Positions 24,700-33,978 of a stretch of DNA of 64,000 bases are shown here, piece by piece. The stretch's first letter is position 1; every line of letters starts with the position of its first letter. Source of the DNA: JBBRXZ01 sp038232415 (lineage in GTDB: Bacteria; Patescibacteriota; Saccharimonadia; Saccharimonadales; UBA4665); the NCBI GenBank assembly GCA_038232415.1, contig JBBSHY010000001.1:13963-77962 (forward strand). The letters run 5' to 3'. Both the position numbers and the translations under genes were made by a program. Under the pieces are notes generated by a model, which saw only the letters and a program-made list of their open reading frames with translations, had not been told where the DNA came from and ran no database searches.

Positions 24700-25866
24700 T
24701 TACTCGGCGCAACTACCGGTGCTAACGGGATGGTTGTTAGCAATGGCTTGCTTAAGCTCACTGCTGATCTTAGCGGTAGTAAGGGCGTAACCGACGTGGT
24801 CGTAGCTGGTGGACTCCGCGAATATTACACCAATAACACTGCCATCTTGGGCTATTAAAGGGCCGCCGGAGTTGCCGGGAATGATATCGGCCTGAACTTC
24901 ATAGATATCGCGAATAGTCCGGCCGCTGCCGTAAATATTGCGGCCAATAGCCTTGATCTGGTGGAGTATCGCCGCCGGGTCGGCAGCGAAGTCGCCGCCC
25001 CCGGGATAACCAAGGACAGCAGCCGGTGTGCCAGTAGCGACGTTGGCGGTTGAGATAACCAGTGGTTTTCCGACTAAGTTACCGGCGCGTAAGACGGCAA
25101 AGTCTAAATCAGGGTCAAACCATATTACGGTCGCAGGGTGTGTACCGGTAGTATCTTGGACATAAGGGCGGCTAATGCCTGCTACGACATGGGCATTTGT
25201 CGCTACAAGGTCATCACTTGCTACAAAGCCCGACCCTGAAACGATCCCGCCGCAACCTTGCCCCTTAATTCTGACCGCCGAGTTCCTGTCGGCGTTAACT
25301 GCGGCTGCCAGATCGCCTAAAGCGGGTAAGTTGACCTTAGCATGAGGGTTGGGTTCACTGCCTATAAAAACATCCGGAAAGCCATTTGGATCTATAAGAT
25401 GGCTGAGATTGGCGATGACAGTAGGAGCTGGTGGCAGCAATCGATTAAGGCCGGCGATGAGACGGGAGTTATTGACAGCCGTTTGTACGCCATTAAATGG
25501 CAGGCTGCCGGCAACGGAAGCCATCAGCCAAATGCTTAACAGTAAAGATACCACGCTCAGCATGCTGCCCAGGCCGTTGTCGACTTTATTAAGCTGCTTA
25601 TTTATCAGGCGATGCTTCAGACGTAAGCCGAAGTATTCGCCAATAGCTAAAAATATAAGGGCAGCTCCGAGCATTGTGATAAGAGTGATAATGGCCCGGG
25701 TGGCAGTAGTATGTGCCAGCTCCAGAAAATAAGGCTCAAGCCAGCGGCCTATAAACAATCCACCAAAAAAACCACTGGCAGCGAAGAATTGCCGCAAGAA
25801 CCCTGTTCCCTGGCCGCGGTAAACCGCACTAATGACAAACAGGACAATGATAATATCGATGAGCAT
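24700..25866 (-). CDS. MarP-like membrane serine protease (CvpA plus trypsin-like domain)
   Basis: 388 residues. Four N-terminal membrane helices of CvpA type (residues 1-125), a linker, then a chymotrypsin-fold protease with His226 (VATNAHVVAG), Asp255 (DLDFAVL) and Ser333 (PGNSGGP). Cys205 and Cys386 are 181 residues apart, the same spacing as the disulfide that supports activity in Mycobacterium tuberculosis MarP, and the triad numbering is offset by only ~9-10 residues. It probably acts outside the membrane in acid or oxidative stress or wall remodelling. It follows uppP by 3 nt, so both belong to one transcript concerned with the envelope. Confidence 0.9.
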   Translation of the reverse strand: MLIDIIIVLFVISAVYRGQGTGFLRQFFAASGFFGGLFIGRWLEPYFLELAHTTATRAIITLITMLGAALIFLAIGEYFGLRLKHRLINKQLNKVDNGLGSMLSVVSLLLSIWLMASVAGSLPFNGVQTAVNNSRLIAGLNRLLPPAPTVIANLSHLIDPNGFPDVFIGSEPNPHAKVNLPALGDLAAAVNADRNSAVRIKGQGCGGIVSGSGFVASDDLVATNAHVVAGISRPYVQDTTGTHPATVIWFDPDLDFAVLRAGNLVGKPLVISTANVATGTPAAVLGYPGGGDFAADPAAILHQIKAIGRNIYGSGRTIRDIYEVQADIIPGNSGGPLIAQDGSVIGVIFAESTSYDHVGYALTTAKISSELKQAIANNHPVSTGSCAE

Positions 25867-25869
25867 TGA

Positions 25870-26757
25870 CTAAAAATGGCCCCGGGCAAAACCCAGCAGT
25901 AGCATAGCTATACTGATAACAATGCAGTAAATTCCAAATGGTTTGAGAGTCTTATCACGGAAATATTTGTCCAGGTAACGCACTGTGGCGTAGGCAGCCA
26001 AACCGGCAACTATACCACCCAGTAAGATTTGTCCGCGGACGTGCGTATCGAGATTGCTGAAAAAATCCGGAAGTTTGTACAGGCCGGCTCCAAAAATTAT
26101 GGGAGTTGCTAACAGGAATGAAAAACGGGCGGCGTCTTCGTGGTTGAGGCCGCTATATAAGCCGCTGATCATAGTAATGCCCGAACGGCTGATACCGGCA
26201 AATAAGGCGCCAATTTGTGCGGTACCGATTATGGCAGCCCGTTTTAAGGTTAACTTGTCGCTAACGTTCTGGCTGGTGGCCAGTTGTCCGCTATGTTGTT
26301 TCTGGGAGGTTTGTTTTAGGTAATGGTCGCCAATCAATAAAATACAGCCGTTTATAAATAAGAACACGATGGCAGACAGAGGTTTTGCGAATTGAGTGCG
26401 AAGGCTATGCTCGAACGCTAAGCCGGTTATACCGGCGGGTATGGTGGCAGCTATAAGCAGCCAGGCGAGCCGGGCATCGGGTGAATCAAGTTTGCGCGTT
26501 TTGACTGACTTAAAAAAGCCTTTGATAATCCGCCACCATATAGCGCGGTAAAAGATTAATAAAGCTACGCCGGTTGCTACGTGCAGTACAACCAGGAATG
26601 ACAAAAAAAATGATTCACTTTTGCTCTGATCTGCCAAAATCCCATTCCAGTTGAACAACCACGCTAGCAAGACCGAATGACCGAGGCTGGAAATGGGAAA
26701 TAGCTCAGTCACACCTTGTAATAAACCTAGAATAAGCGCTTGAAAGTAAGTAATCAT
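25870..26757 (-). CDS. uppP: Undecaprenyl-diphosphatase
   Basis: 295 residues, a polytopic membrane enzyme that regenerates undecaprenyl phosphate for peptidoglycan and other wall polymers and gives bacitracin resistance. Signature sequences: LGLLQGVTELFPISSLGHSVLL (the usual FLPISSTGH is here FPISSLGH) and the second AGISRSGITMISGL, plus the conserved C-terminal glycine-rich helix. An extended -10 TGtTACACT lies 8 nt before the ATG, so the transcript is predicted leaderless. It leads an operon with the MarP-like protease, and is 35 nt downstream of the zwf stop. Confidence 0.93.
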   Translation of the reverse strand: MITYFQALILGLLQGVTELFPISSLGHSVLLAWLFNWNGILADQSKSESFFLSFLVVLHVATGVALLIFYRAIWWRIIKGFFKSVKTRKLDSPDARLAWLLIAATIPAGITGLAFEHSLRTQFAKPLSAIVFLFINGCILLIGDHYLKQTSQKQHSGQLATSQNVSDKLTLKRAAIIGTAQIGALFAGISRSGITMISGLYSGLNHEDAARFSFLLATPIIFGAGLYKLPDFFSNLDTHVRGQILLGGIVAGLAAYATVRYLDKYFRDKTLKPFGIYCIVISIAMLLLGFARGHF

Positions 26758-26792
26758 TAAGTATTAGTGTAACAAATCAGCCAGTGAGTGGC

Positions 26793-28187
26793 TTAGGGTT
26801 TATCTGAACCGGGTTCATATAAGATTAAATCATCAGCTTTTTTGGTCCATTCGTCCAGTACAGGTTGTATGATTTGCCAGCTGGCCAACACTTCCTCACT
26901 GGTGGCGAATAAGGTGTGATCTCCGCGCACTGCGTCAACCAGTACTCTCTCGTAAGCATTGGGATGACCGTGGTCATTAAAGTCATTGCTATAGGAAAAA
27001 TCCATAACCGTGGTCTGTACTTCGTAGGCATAGCCCGGTTTTTTTGTAATAAGATCGAGCTCAATACCTTCATTTGGCTGAATACGGAAACGAAGCTGGT
27101 TATTTACGCCGCCAACCGAGCCATGAAAAACCACACAAATCTCAGTTTTCCGTTCGTTTAAAGATTTGCCGCTTAAAAGCTTAATGGGAACATTCTGCCA
27201 GCGGGGACTATTGATGAAAACAGTGATAGCGGCGTAAGTTTCTGTTACCGATTCGGAATTATTAATCTCGTCCCTGTAGCCGCGGTATTGTCCTCTTACT
27301 ACTCGATTTTTGACCTGACCTGCCGGTACCGGCTCAACCTGCTGCAGAACGGCCTGCTTACTGGCATGTATTTGTTCACTGTTCAGTACCTTTGGTCTAT
27401 CCATAGTTACAATGCCCAGTATTTGCAGTAGATGACTCTGAATAAAATCACGTAATGCGCCTAAGGGTTCATAAAAAACTGCGCGGCCCTCAATACCGAT
27501 TTGTTGTTTGGCGCTGATCTCAATGCTGGCTATATGCTCTTGGCTCCAGAGGGCTTCAAAAATGGGGTTCTGAAAACGGAAGGTTAAAATATTCTGGACT
27601 GTTTCCTTGGCCATGTAGTGATCAATCCGGAAAATCTGTTCTTCCTCGAAGGCTTTAGCTGTTTCAGAGACGAGCTTATGCGCTGAGTTAATGTCAAAAC
27701 CGAAAGGCTTTTCGACAAGGAGACGGGTTACGGCCCGACCGTGCTGACAGCTGGTATTTAAGCCGCGTTCACCCAGCAGACGGATAACGTCTAAATAAGC
27801 TGCGGGCGGAATCGACAGATAATAGAGGCGATTCAGGCAGACACCCTTCTGCCCTTCCATATCGTTGAGTTTGCTGTGTAGCGCGTCATAATCTGCCGGA
27901 TCGTTAAGATCCATACGAAACATTGTCGTACGCTCTCGCATAAACTGGAGCACTTCAGGGTCACAGATCTTGTCGATTTCGTTAACGCAAAGTTCCACTT
28001 GTTCAAATAATTCTTTCGCGGACATATTACCGCGTGTGGCGCCGACAATTTCAGTTTTTTCGTGCAGCAGCCCGTCTTTCATCAGATGGTAGATAGATGG
28101 CAGCAGATATCGCTGTGATAAGTCGCCAGTGATACCGAAAATAACAATAATGGCCGGTTCAAGCTGAGCCGCAGTTGTTTTAGTCAT
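26793..28187 (-). CDS. zwf: Glucose-6-phosphate dehydrogenase
   Basis: 464 residues, close to family size. First oxidative pentose-phosphate step, producing NADPH and 6-phosphogluconolactone. Nucleotide-binding fingerprint IVIFGITGDLSQRYLLPSIYHL, active-site RIDHYMAKETVQN (the His and Lys of the family motif), and FFHxS-equivalent EPLGALRDFIQSHLLQIL. The start overlaps the pgl gene by 8 nt. The gene supplies reducing power and, with pgl and a decarboxylase not seen here, ribose-5-phosphate for the adjacent prs gene. Confidence 0.94.
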   Translation of the reverse strand: MTKTTAAQLEPAIIVIFGITGDLSQRYLLPSIYHLMKDGLLHEKTEIVGATRGNMSAKELFEQVELCVNEIDKICDPEVLQFMRERTTMFRMDLNDPADYDALHSKLNDMEGQKGVCLNRLYYLSIPPAAYLDVIRLLGERGLNTSCQHGRAVTRLLVEKPFGFDINSAHKLVSETAKAFEEEQIFRIDHYMAKETVQNILTFRFQNPIFEALWSQEHIASIEISAKQQIGIEGRAVFYEPLGALRDFIQSHLLQILGIVTMDRPKVLNSEQIHASKQAVLQQVEPVPAGQVKNRVVRGQYRGYRDEINNSESVTETYAAITVFINSPRWQNVPIKLLSGKSLNERKTEICVVFHGSVGGVNNQLRFRIQPNEGIELDLITKKPGYAYEVQTTVMDFSYSNDFNDHGHPNAYERVLVDAVRGDHTLFATSEEVLASWQIIQPVLDEWTKKADDLILYEPGSDKP

Positions 28188-28854
28188 GTTCCCCTACTTG
28201 ATCGTTATAAATATAGGCTTCGGGGAGTTGTTTTAGTAACTGGGCGGGCTGTTTGGTGAGCTCAAGTGACCGTGATTGCAGCAAGCTGAGCGTTTGTTTT
28301 TTGGTATTGCCAAAGGCGAAAACATAGGCGGCGCTAACCTTGCACAAGCCGGCAAAAGTCAGCGTTAGACGCTCCAAGGGAGGATCCTGGTAGCCAATGA
28401 CCAAGACCTCCGTGTCATTGGCTGCCGATGAAGCGGGTTTGATACCGGCGATATGACCGTCCTGACCAATGCCAAGCTGGGCAATGATAACTTCATGTTC
28501 AGCCAGGGCCTTCCCTGCCAGCTCATTGTAATAAGCCGTAGCTTGTTCAAAGGTTTGGCCGGCTTGCAAGACCGGTAATAGCGTAGAATGTTTGGCGCTG
28601 AAGTTGGCTTGCATCAGCTGTGCCCAGTTTGATTGCGCATGGCCTGGCACGCCGTAACGTTCGTCAGCAAGCATAACGCTCAGATTCTGGCTTAAATCAG
28701 AAGATATATTATCCATAATTTGTACAGTGGCCTGGGTGTTCGACCCGCCGCTAGTCAGCCACAGCACGCGCTTGCCGTCTGCCAGCTCCTCTACCAGTCG
28801 CTCTGTCAAGTCGGCTACACCATCGTCCCAGCCCGCTGTCAGGATATATTTCAT
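28180..28854 (-). CDS. pgl: 6-phosphogluconolactonase
   Basis: 224 residues, DevB/SOL type. It hydrolyses the product of Zwf. The NagB-like fold shows LWLTSGGSNTQATVQIM, MLADERYGVPGHAQSNW and IAQLGIGQDGHIAGIKP, all typical. TGcTATAGT ends 6 nt before the ATG, so this is another predicted leaderless start at the head of a pgl-zwf operon. gnd is not in the window. purA ends 20 nt upstream on the same strand. Confidence 0.92.
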   Translation of the reverse strand: MKYILTAGWDDGVADLTERLVEELADGKRVLWLTSGGSNTQATVQIMDNISSDLSQNLSVMLADERYGVPGHAQSNWAQLMQANFSAKHSTLLPVLQAGQTFEQATAYYNELAGKALAEHEVIIAQLGIGQDGHIAGIKPASSAANDTEVLVIGYQDPPLERLTLTFAGLCKVSAAYVFAFGNTKKQTLSLLQSRSLELTKQPAQLLKQLPEAYIYNDQVGEHD

Positions 28855-28874
28855 GTCCTAACTATAGCAAACAG

Positions 28875-30182
28875 TTAGCGGAGAATCACCTGGTTACGCT
28901 CAGCACCAACACCGATTTTAGTTATGGGTAAATTTAGCTGCTGTTCAAACAGTTTTACGAATTGAACGGCTTCTGGTGGGAGCTCGGCAAATTTGCGCAC
29001 GGTACTGATGTCTTGCTGCCATGTAGGCAGCGTTTGGTACTGCGCTTGGCAATCAAATAATGCTCTGGCCGAACTGGGGGCAACTGCGTGGTACTCGCCC
29101 TGGTACTTATAGCCGGTAGCTACTTTGACGCTGTTTCCGAAACGCGGTAAGTGGTCGAGCTTGGAAAGGAATATTTCGTCGGCGCCATTAACCCGGATGG
29201 CGTTCTTTAGCTCGACCAGATCGGGGTAGCCAATTCGCCTGGGCCGCTGGGTTGTGGCGCCAAATTCACTGTCGGCTTTACCAAACTTGCCCCGGATCCG
29301 GTCAGTTAGTTCTTTATCGTTAATTTCAGTTACGAAGGGGCCACTACCTACGTGCGACTTTATGGCTTTAACAACCAGACTAACTTTTGCCAGATGCTTA
29401 GCCGATATACCTAATCCGTCCAATAGCCCGCTGACAGTTGTCGATGAAGACGTCACCGATGGATACATACCGTGGTTAATGTCCAGCCAAAAGGCCTGGG
29501 CGCCTTCCCCCAAAACTGATTCCCCGGCCTCCAACCGGTCGTTAATAACGGCCACTGTGTCAGCCATATAGGCCTCCAGCTGCACAGTGCCCTTAACCCA
29601 ACTGGTGATTTCTTGCTTGATATCTTCGACGCTACGCTGGTTGGCCTTCGGCTGCTGGCTATTGACAGCTTGCAGCGCCTCATAAGCATGGTCGAATAAT
29701 AATTTTGGCTGGTTTAACGACTCCAACCTCAACCCTTCGCGTAAGTATTTATCGCCGGCCACATAGGCAATGCCCGACTGAGTACTTCCCTGGGCCTTCC
29801 GGCTGCCTTCACGCAGCGCATCCAGTGCCATGTGGTGCGGCATGACCAGGTGAGCCGTATCGCTAACTAATAAGTTTTTCCGGGAGATCTTCACACCGGC
29901 TGATTCAAGAGCTTTGATCTCCTGAGTCAGACGCCGGGGATCCACGTAAACGCCGTTACCTATAATGTTCAGTTTATCCTTGTAAGCTATGCCTGATGGT
30001 ATCTGATGCAAAGCTAAAGGCGCCATAGATTCGGGTACTACGGTATGGCCGGCGTTTGAGCCGCCATTGCCCCGGCCCACCACAGTGTAAGATGGTGCCA
30101 CTAAGTCTACGAAGCGGCCTTTGCCTTCGTCTCCTCTTTGGCCACCGATAATTGCATGAAATGGCATACCAAAGTAGAGCAT
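28875..30182 (-). CDS. purA: Adenylosuccinate synthetase
   Basis: 435 residues. GTP-dependent conversion of IMP and aspartate to adenylosuccinate; PurB then gives AMP. The P-loop-like start IIGGQRGDEGKGRFVDL, VGRGNGGSNAGHTVV and STVSGLLDGLG-type segments are clear. The family's usual G-x-GDEGKG pattern has QRGDEGKG here instead of QWGDEGKG. Start chosen at the ATG at 30182, which has AGGGG 6 nt upstream; an internal ATG at 30167 has none. It lies between prs and pgl, all on one strand, tying AMP synthesis to the PRPP supply. Confidence 0.95.
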   Translation of the reverse strand: MLYFGMPFHAIIGGQRGDEGKGRFVDLVAPSYTVVGRGNGGSNAGHTVVPESMAPLALHQIPSGIAYKDKLNIIGNGVYVDPRRLTQEIKALESAGVKISRKNLLVSDTAHLVMPHHMALDALREGSRKAQGSTQSGIAYVAGDKYLREGLRLESLNQPKLLFDHAYEALQAVNSQQPKANQRSVEDIKQEITSWVKGTVQLEAYMADTVAVINDRLEAGESVLGEGAQAFWLDINHGMYPSVTSSSTTVSGLLDGLGISAKHLAKVSLVVKAIKSHVGSGPFVTEINDKELTDRIRGKFGKADSEFGATTQRPRRIGYPDLVELKNAIRVNGADEIFLSKLDHLPRFGNSVKVATGYKYQGEYHAVAPSSARALFDCQAQYQTLPTWQQDISTVRKFAELPPEAVQFVKLFEQQLNLPITKIGVGAERNQVILR

Positions 30183-30220
30183 ACTCGCCCCTGTCTAAAT
30201 GTGCAAGCCTTGCGGACAAT

Positions 30221-31195
30221 CTAAAACTGGTTCTGGCCTTCAAATAGAGCCGATACGGAGTCGCCGTGCGCCACGGCATCAATGGCATCTGCCAGCAGTT
30301 GGGCCACTGATAAGACTTCCACCTTATTTGTTATTCCATCGGTATTGACAGGTACAGTGTTGGTGACGACAATCTTTTCGAATGCCGAGTCTTCAATACG
30401 CTGCAGGGATGGTTCGGAAAAGATGCCATGAGTGGCCAATCCATAGATGGATTTGGCGCCGTTTTCTTTAAGTATGTCAGCAGCGGCGCAGAAAGTCCCG
30501 GCGGTATCAATCATGTCATCTACTATCACGCAGCTGCGCCCGGCCACTTTACCAATCAAATGCTTGGCCTCAACAGTATTATGCTTAACAGAAGAGCGGG
30601 TTTTATGGATTATGGCCATCCCGGCGCCCATCGAGTTACTGTATCGCTCAGCCATCTTTACGCGGCCGGCATCCGGCGAGACAAAAACGAGGTCGCTGTC
30701 AAAATGTGCTTTAACGTACTTTTTGAACAAAGGCATAGCAATCAGATGGTCAAATGGCCCGTCAAAGAAGCCCTGGGTTTGCCCGGAATGCAAATCGATA
30801 CTCATAATCCTGTCAGCACCAGCTGCAGACAACATATCGACCAGCAAGCGGGCGCCAATCGGTTCACGGCCAAATGACTTTCGGTCCTGTCTGGCATAGC
30901 TCAGCAATGGACAAACGGCCGTAATGCTACGGGCTGAAGCCCGCTTAGCAGCATCAATCATAAGTAGCTGTTCAAAGATAGCTTCGTGAAGCCTGGAGCC
31001 CTGGGTCTGTATGATAAAAACATCGTTACCACGCAGTGATTCGTGGAAGCGGAGGCTGATTTCGGTGTTGGCAAAATTGCCTAATTTCACACCGGCTAGC
31101 TCTATACCCAATGCTGCGGCAATTTCGGCGGCTAATTCTGGATGAGCCCGGCCGCTAAGCAGCTGCAGGCGATGGCTGGAGCCAACTCGATTCAT
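30221..31195 (-). CDS. prs: Ribose-phosphate pyrophosphokinase
   Basis: 324 residues from the ATG at 31195. It makes PRPP from ribose-5-phosphate and ATP, feeding purF, pyrE and hisG in this window. Features: LLSGRAHPELAAEIA, FANTEISLRFHESLRGNDVF, the flexible loop region, DLHSGQTQGFFDGPFDHL, and the PRPP loop CVIVDDMIDTAGT. The start is chosen because TGgTACACT ends exactly 6 nt before this ATG (leaderless geometry) and the longer form from 31219 would place the promoter inside the gene. Divergent from argG; the two promoters share a 141-nt region. Confidence 0.94.
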   Translation of the reverse strand: MNRVGSSHRLQLLSGRAHPELAAEIAAALGIELAGVKLGNFANTEISLRFHESLRGNDVFIIQTQGSRLHEAIFEQLLMIDAAKRASARSITAVCPLLSYARQDRKSFGREPIGARLLVDMLSAAGADRIMSIDLHSGQTQGFFDGPFDHLIAMPLFKKYVKAHFDSDLVFVSPDAGRVKMAERYSNSMGAGMAIIHKTRSSVKHNTVEAKHLIGKVAGRSCVIVDDMIDTAGTFCAAADILKENGAKSIYGLATHGIFSEPSLQRIEDSAFEKIVVTNTVPVNTDGITNKVEVLSVAQLLADAIDAVAHGDSVSALFEGQNQF

Positions 31196-31234
31196 AAGTT
31201 TAGTGTACCATGACAACATTACCTTAAATCAAGC

Positions 31235-31263
31235 TTGACTTTTTTGAGAGCACGACATACACT
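31235..31263 (+). promoter_or_regulatory. argG promoter
   Basis: TTGACT, 17 nt, TACACT. The predicted start near 31270 gives a ~67-nt leader ending in an AGGGA ribosome site 4 nt before the ATG. Close to consensus and leadered, unlike the neighbouring leaderless prs start. Confidence 0.65.
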
Positions 31264-31336
31264 TTTTAGTAATTAAGACGATTATTTACAAAATATTAAT
31301 TGTTTTAAGACTTATAAATCTAGTTTTTAGGGAAAT

Positions 31337-32974
31337 ATGGCACTAAAGAGTAAAAATCAATACATAAAGGTCGCCTCGCATGAAGGCCGCAAAGGCGAGG
31401 TAAAAAAAGTTGTTCTATTGTATTCCGGCGGCTTAGATACCTCCACCATGCTCAAATGGATCCAGGAAGAATATAAGGCTGAAGTCATTGCCCTGACCAT
31501 AGACATTGGCCAGCAAACCGACAACCTGGAGGAAATTCGCCAAAAGGCCGTGGATCTCGGTGCTATTAAAGCGATTGTGGTTGATGCCCGTAATGAATTT
31601 GCCGAAGAGTATATTGCCAAAGGCATTAAGGCAAACGGTATGTACCAGGGACGTTACTATATGTCCACCCCGCTGGGACGGCCACTTTTAGCTAAGTGGG
31701 CTGTCAAGATTGCTGCCCAGGAAGGAGCTGATGCCATTGCTCATGGCGCTACCGGTAAAGGTAACGACCAGGTCCGGATTGAAGGTTCGGCTTTGGCCAT
31801 GAATCCTGATATTAAAATAATCGCGCCGGTACGTGAATGGGGTATGGGACGTGACGAGCAGATAGAGTACTGCCTTGAGCACGGGATCCCTGTCAAGCAA
31901 ACCAAAGATAAGCCTTATTCTTATGATGACAATATGTGGGGCGTAACGGGCGAAGGCGGTGAGATCGAGAACCCGGCGTTAATCCCACCGCTGGAAAAGA
32001 TCCTTCAAGTTTGTAAAGTACCGGAAAAAGCCAAAAACGAGGCCGAATACATTCATGTGGAGTTTGAAAAAGGCCTGCCGGTTGCCGTCGATAAGGTCCA
32101 GATGTCGCTAACCGAAATTATTGATTCGCTTAACCGGCGCGCCGCGGAACACGCCGTTGGTATAGTTCACCTACTGGAGGATAGAATTATCGGCCTGAAA
32201 GTCCGGGGAATTTACGAAGCCCCGGCGGCGGAGACAATAATAACAGCCCATAAAGCTTTAGAGCGGTACACCTCTACGAGGTTAGAAAATGAGTTTAAAT
32301 CGATTGTTGATGAGAAATGGGCTTATTTGTGCTATGGCGCACTTTGGTACGAGCCGCTGATGGACGACCTGAATGCTTACCAGGATAAAGTCAACGAAAA
32401 AATTACCGGTATTGTTACTCTGAAGCTCTACAAAGGCAGCGTGGAAGCGGTGGCAATCGAAACGCCGAATACTGTGTTTGATGAAAAGCTAGCTACTTTT
32501 ATGGAAGACGACAACCACTTTAACCAGAATGCCTCGGCCGGCTTTATAGAGCACTATACCCTCCAAATGAAACTGGCCCAACGCCGGCGCCGTACTGCCC
32601 TGCTGGCAATAGGTGGACGCAATCAAAAACTTAAACTTCTGCCAGAAATGAAAATATTGGATGGCATGGGCTACCAGCTATACGCAACTTATAAAACACA
32701 CAAATTTCTCAAAACCAGAGGCATTGAAGCCATCCTGGTCAATAAAATCAGCAGTCCCGAATTAAAGCCTAATCTGGGTGATTTACTGGATGCCAACCGT
32801 TTCGATATTATCCTGAATATACCTAGCTCAGAACACCCCGAAGAAGCCAAAAACAAAGAGAAAACAGACGGACAAACCATTCGCGAAAAGGCTGTAAAAA
32901 CTAACGCTACATTGATAACGTCTGTTTCGGTGGCTAAGGATATGGTCGAGAAACTAAGCAAATCCGGAGTCTAG
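31337..32974 (+). CDS. argG: Argininosuccinate synthase with C-terminal MGS-like domain
   Basis: 545 residues; the family is normally ~400. Residues 24-415 form a complete argininosuccinate synthase (joins citrulline and aspartate using ATP): LLYSGGLDTS PP-loop, YQGRYYMSTPLGRP, HGATGKGNDQVR, and SYDDNMWGVTGEGGEIE. Residues ~420-541 add a methylglyoxal-synthase-like (MGS) domain: YQLYATYKTHKFLKTRGI, LVNKI, FDIILNIP, TDGQTIREKAV and LITSVSVAKDMVEKL. In CarB and PurH this fold binds regulatory or substrate phosphates, so here it is likely allosteric (inference). argH is not in the window. It is followed at 6 nt by the amidohydrolase gene. Confidence 0.92.
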   Translation: MALKSKNQYIKVASHEGRKGEVKKVVLLYSGGLDTSTMLKWIQEEYKAEVIALTIDIGQQTDNLEEIRQKAVDLGAIKAIVVDARNEFAEEYIAKGIKANGMYQGRYYMSTPLGRPLLAKWAVKIAAQEGADAIAHGATGKGNDQVRIEGSALAMNPDIKIIAPVREWGMGRDEQIEYCLEHGIPVKQTKDKPYSYDDNMWGVTGEGGEIENPALIPPLEKILQVCKVPEKAKNEAEYIHVEFEKGLPVAVDKVQMSLTEIIDSLNRRAAEHAVGIVHLLEDRIIGLKVRGIYEAPAAETIITAHKALERYTSTRLENEFKSIVDEKWAYLCYGALWYEPLMDDLNAYQDKVNEKITGIVTLKLYKGSVEAVAIETPNTVFDEKLATFMEDDNHFNQNASAGFIEHYTLQMKLAQRRRRTALLAIGGRNQKLKLLPEMKILDGMGYQLYATYKTHKFLKTRGIEAILVNKISSPELKPNLGDLLDANRFDIILNIPSSEHPEEAKNKEKTDGQTIREKAVKTNATLITSVSVAKDMVEKLSKSGV

Positions 32975-32980
32975 AGGCCC

Positions 32981-33970
32981 ATGGCATGGCAAAGCATCAA
33001 TCCTAAAGAAATATTATTAGACAAAATCAGGGCTAAAGGCTGGGTCAACACCCATACCCATATAGATCGCAGCTATATTATTAACGATGAAAATTACGTT
33101 AAAACCGGTGATTCACTTGAGCTCAAGTGGGATCACCCGGATGAGTTCAAGGCCAAGATGAGTGTCGAGGATATCGTAGGGCATATGTCGCAGGTCATCG
33201 ATAACCAGCTAAAGCAAGGTGTTCAGGCGCTCGGTTCCTTTATAGACTGCGACAGTGTCGTTAAAGACAAAAACTTAAAAGCGGCTGACATTATAAAAAC
33301 GAACTATAAAGGACAGATCCAGCTTAAATTTATTCATCAGCCGATCAAAGGCTTGATGGACGCGACGGAACGCCAGTGGTTCGAAGAAGCTGCGAGTTAC
33401 GTTGATATAATAGGCGGCTTGCCCGAGCGGGATAGTAAGCTTAAGATCGGTGTCGATCGCAAGGCCGAGCATCTCGACATATTGTTTGAAACTGCCAAAA
33501 AGCATACTAAGCCACTGCATGTTCATGTTGATCAGCTTAATGATCCTGAGCAGCGCGATACTGAACTTTTAATTAACAAAACCCGTGAACACGGTTACAG
33601 CGGTAAAGTATCGGCTATCCATTGCATATCCTTAGCCGCTCAGAAGAAATCGTATCGAGAGAAAATATACAAACAATTAGTCGAGCAGGATATCACGGTC
33701 ATAGCCTGCCCTTCGGCCTGGATAGACAGTCGCCGCAGCGAAGTTCTGGTGCCTGGCCACAACTCCGTTACTCCTATTGATGAAATGATTCCGGCCGGTG
33801 TCCGGGTAGCTCTGGGAACAGATGACATTGCCGATATATACAAGCCCTTCAGCGATGGTGACATGTGGACCGAGCTACGTATCCTATTGGAAGCCTGCCA
33901 TTTCTACGATATGGACGCTCTAAGCGATATCGCCACTACAAATGGCCGAAAAGCCTTGGGGATTAGCTAG
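32981..33970 (+). CDS. Cytosine-deaminase-like metal-dependent amidohydrolase
   Basis: 329 residues, shorter than CodA (~425) because the flanking beta domain is missing. TIM-barrel metal ligands are present: His25 and His27 (NTHTHIDR), His182 (VHVDQ), His213 (SAIHC) and Asp280 (LGTDD). The residue three after the third ligand His, the catalytic Glu of CodA (HCDE), is Gln185 here. It may deaminate or hydrolyse a ring nitrogen compound, or another C-N bond; the substrate cannot be deduced. GAGG precedes the ATG. It sits 6 nt after argG and 8 nt before a TauE/SafE permease, so the three are probably one operon. Confidence 0.8.
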   Translation: MAWQSINPKEILLDKIRAKGWVNTHTHIDRSYIINDENYVKTGDSLELKWDHPDEFKAKMSVEDIVGHMSQVIDNQLKQGVQALGSFIDCDSVVKDKNLKAADIIKTNYKGQIQLKFIHQPIKGLMDATERQWFEEAASYVDIIGGLPERDSKLKIGVDRKAEHLDILFETAKKHTKPLHVHVDQLNDPEQRDTELLINKTREHGYSGKVSAIHCISLAAQKKSYREKIYKQLVEQDITVIACPSAWIDSRRSEVLVPGHNSVTPIDEMIPAGVRVALGTDDIADIYKPFSDGDMWTELRILLEACHFYDMDALSDIATTNGRKALGIS

Positions 33971-33978
33971 TCTAAACT

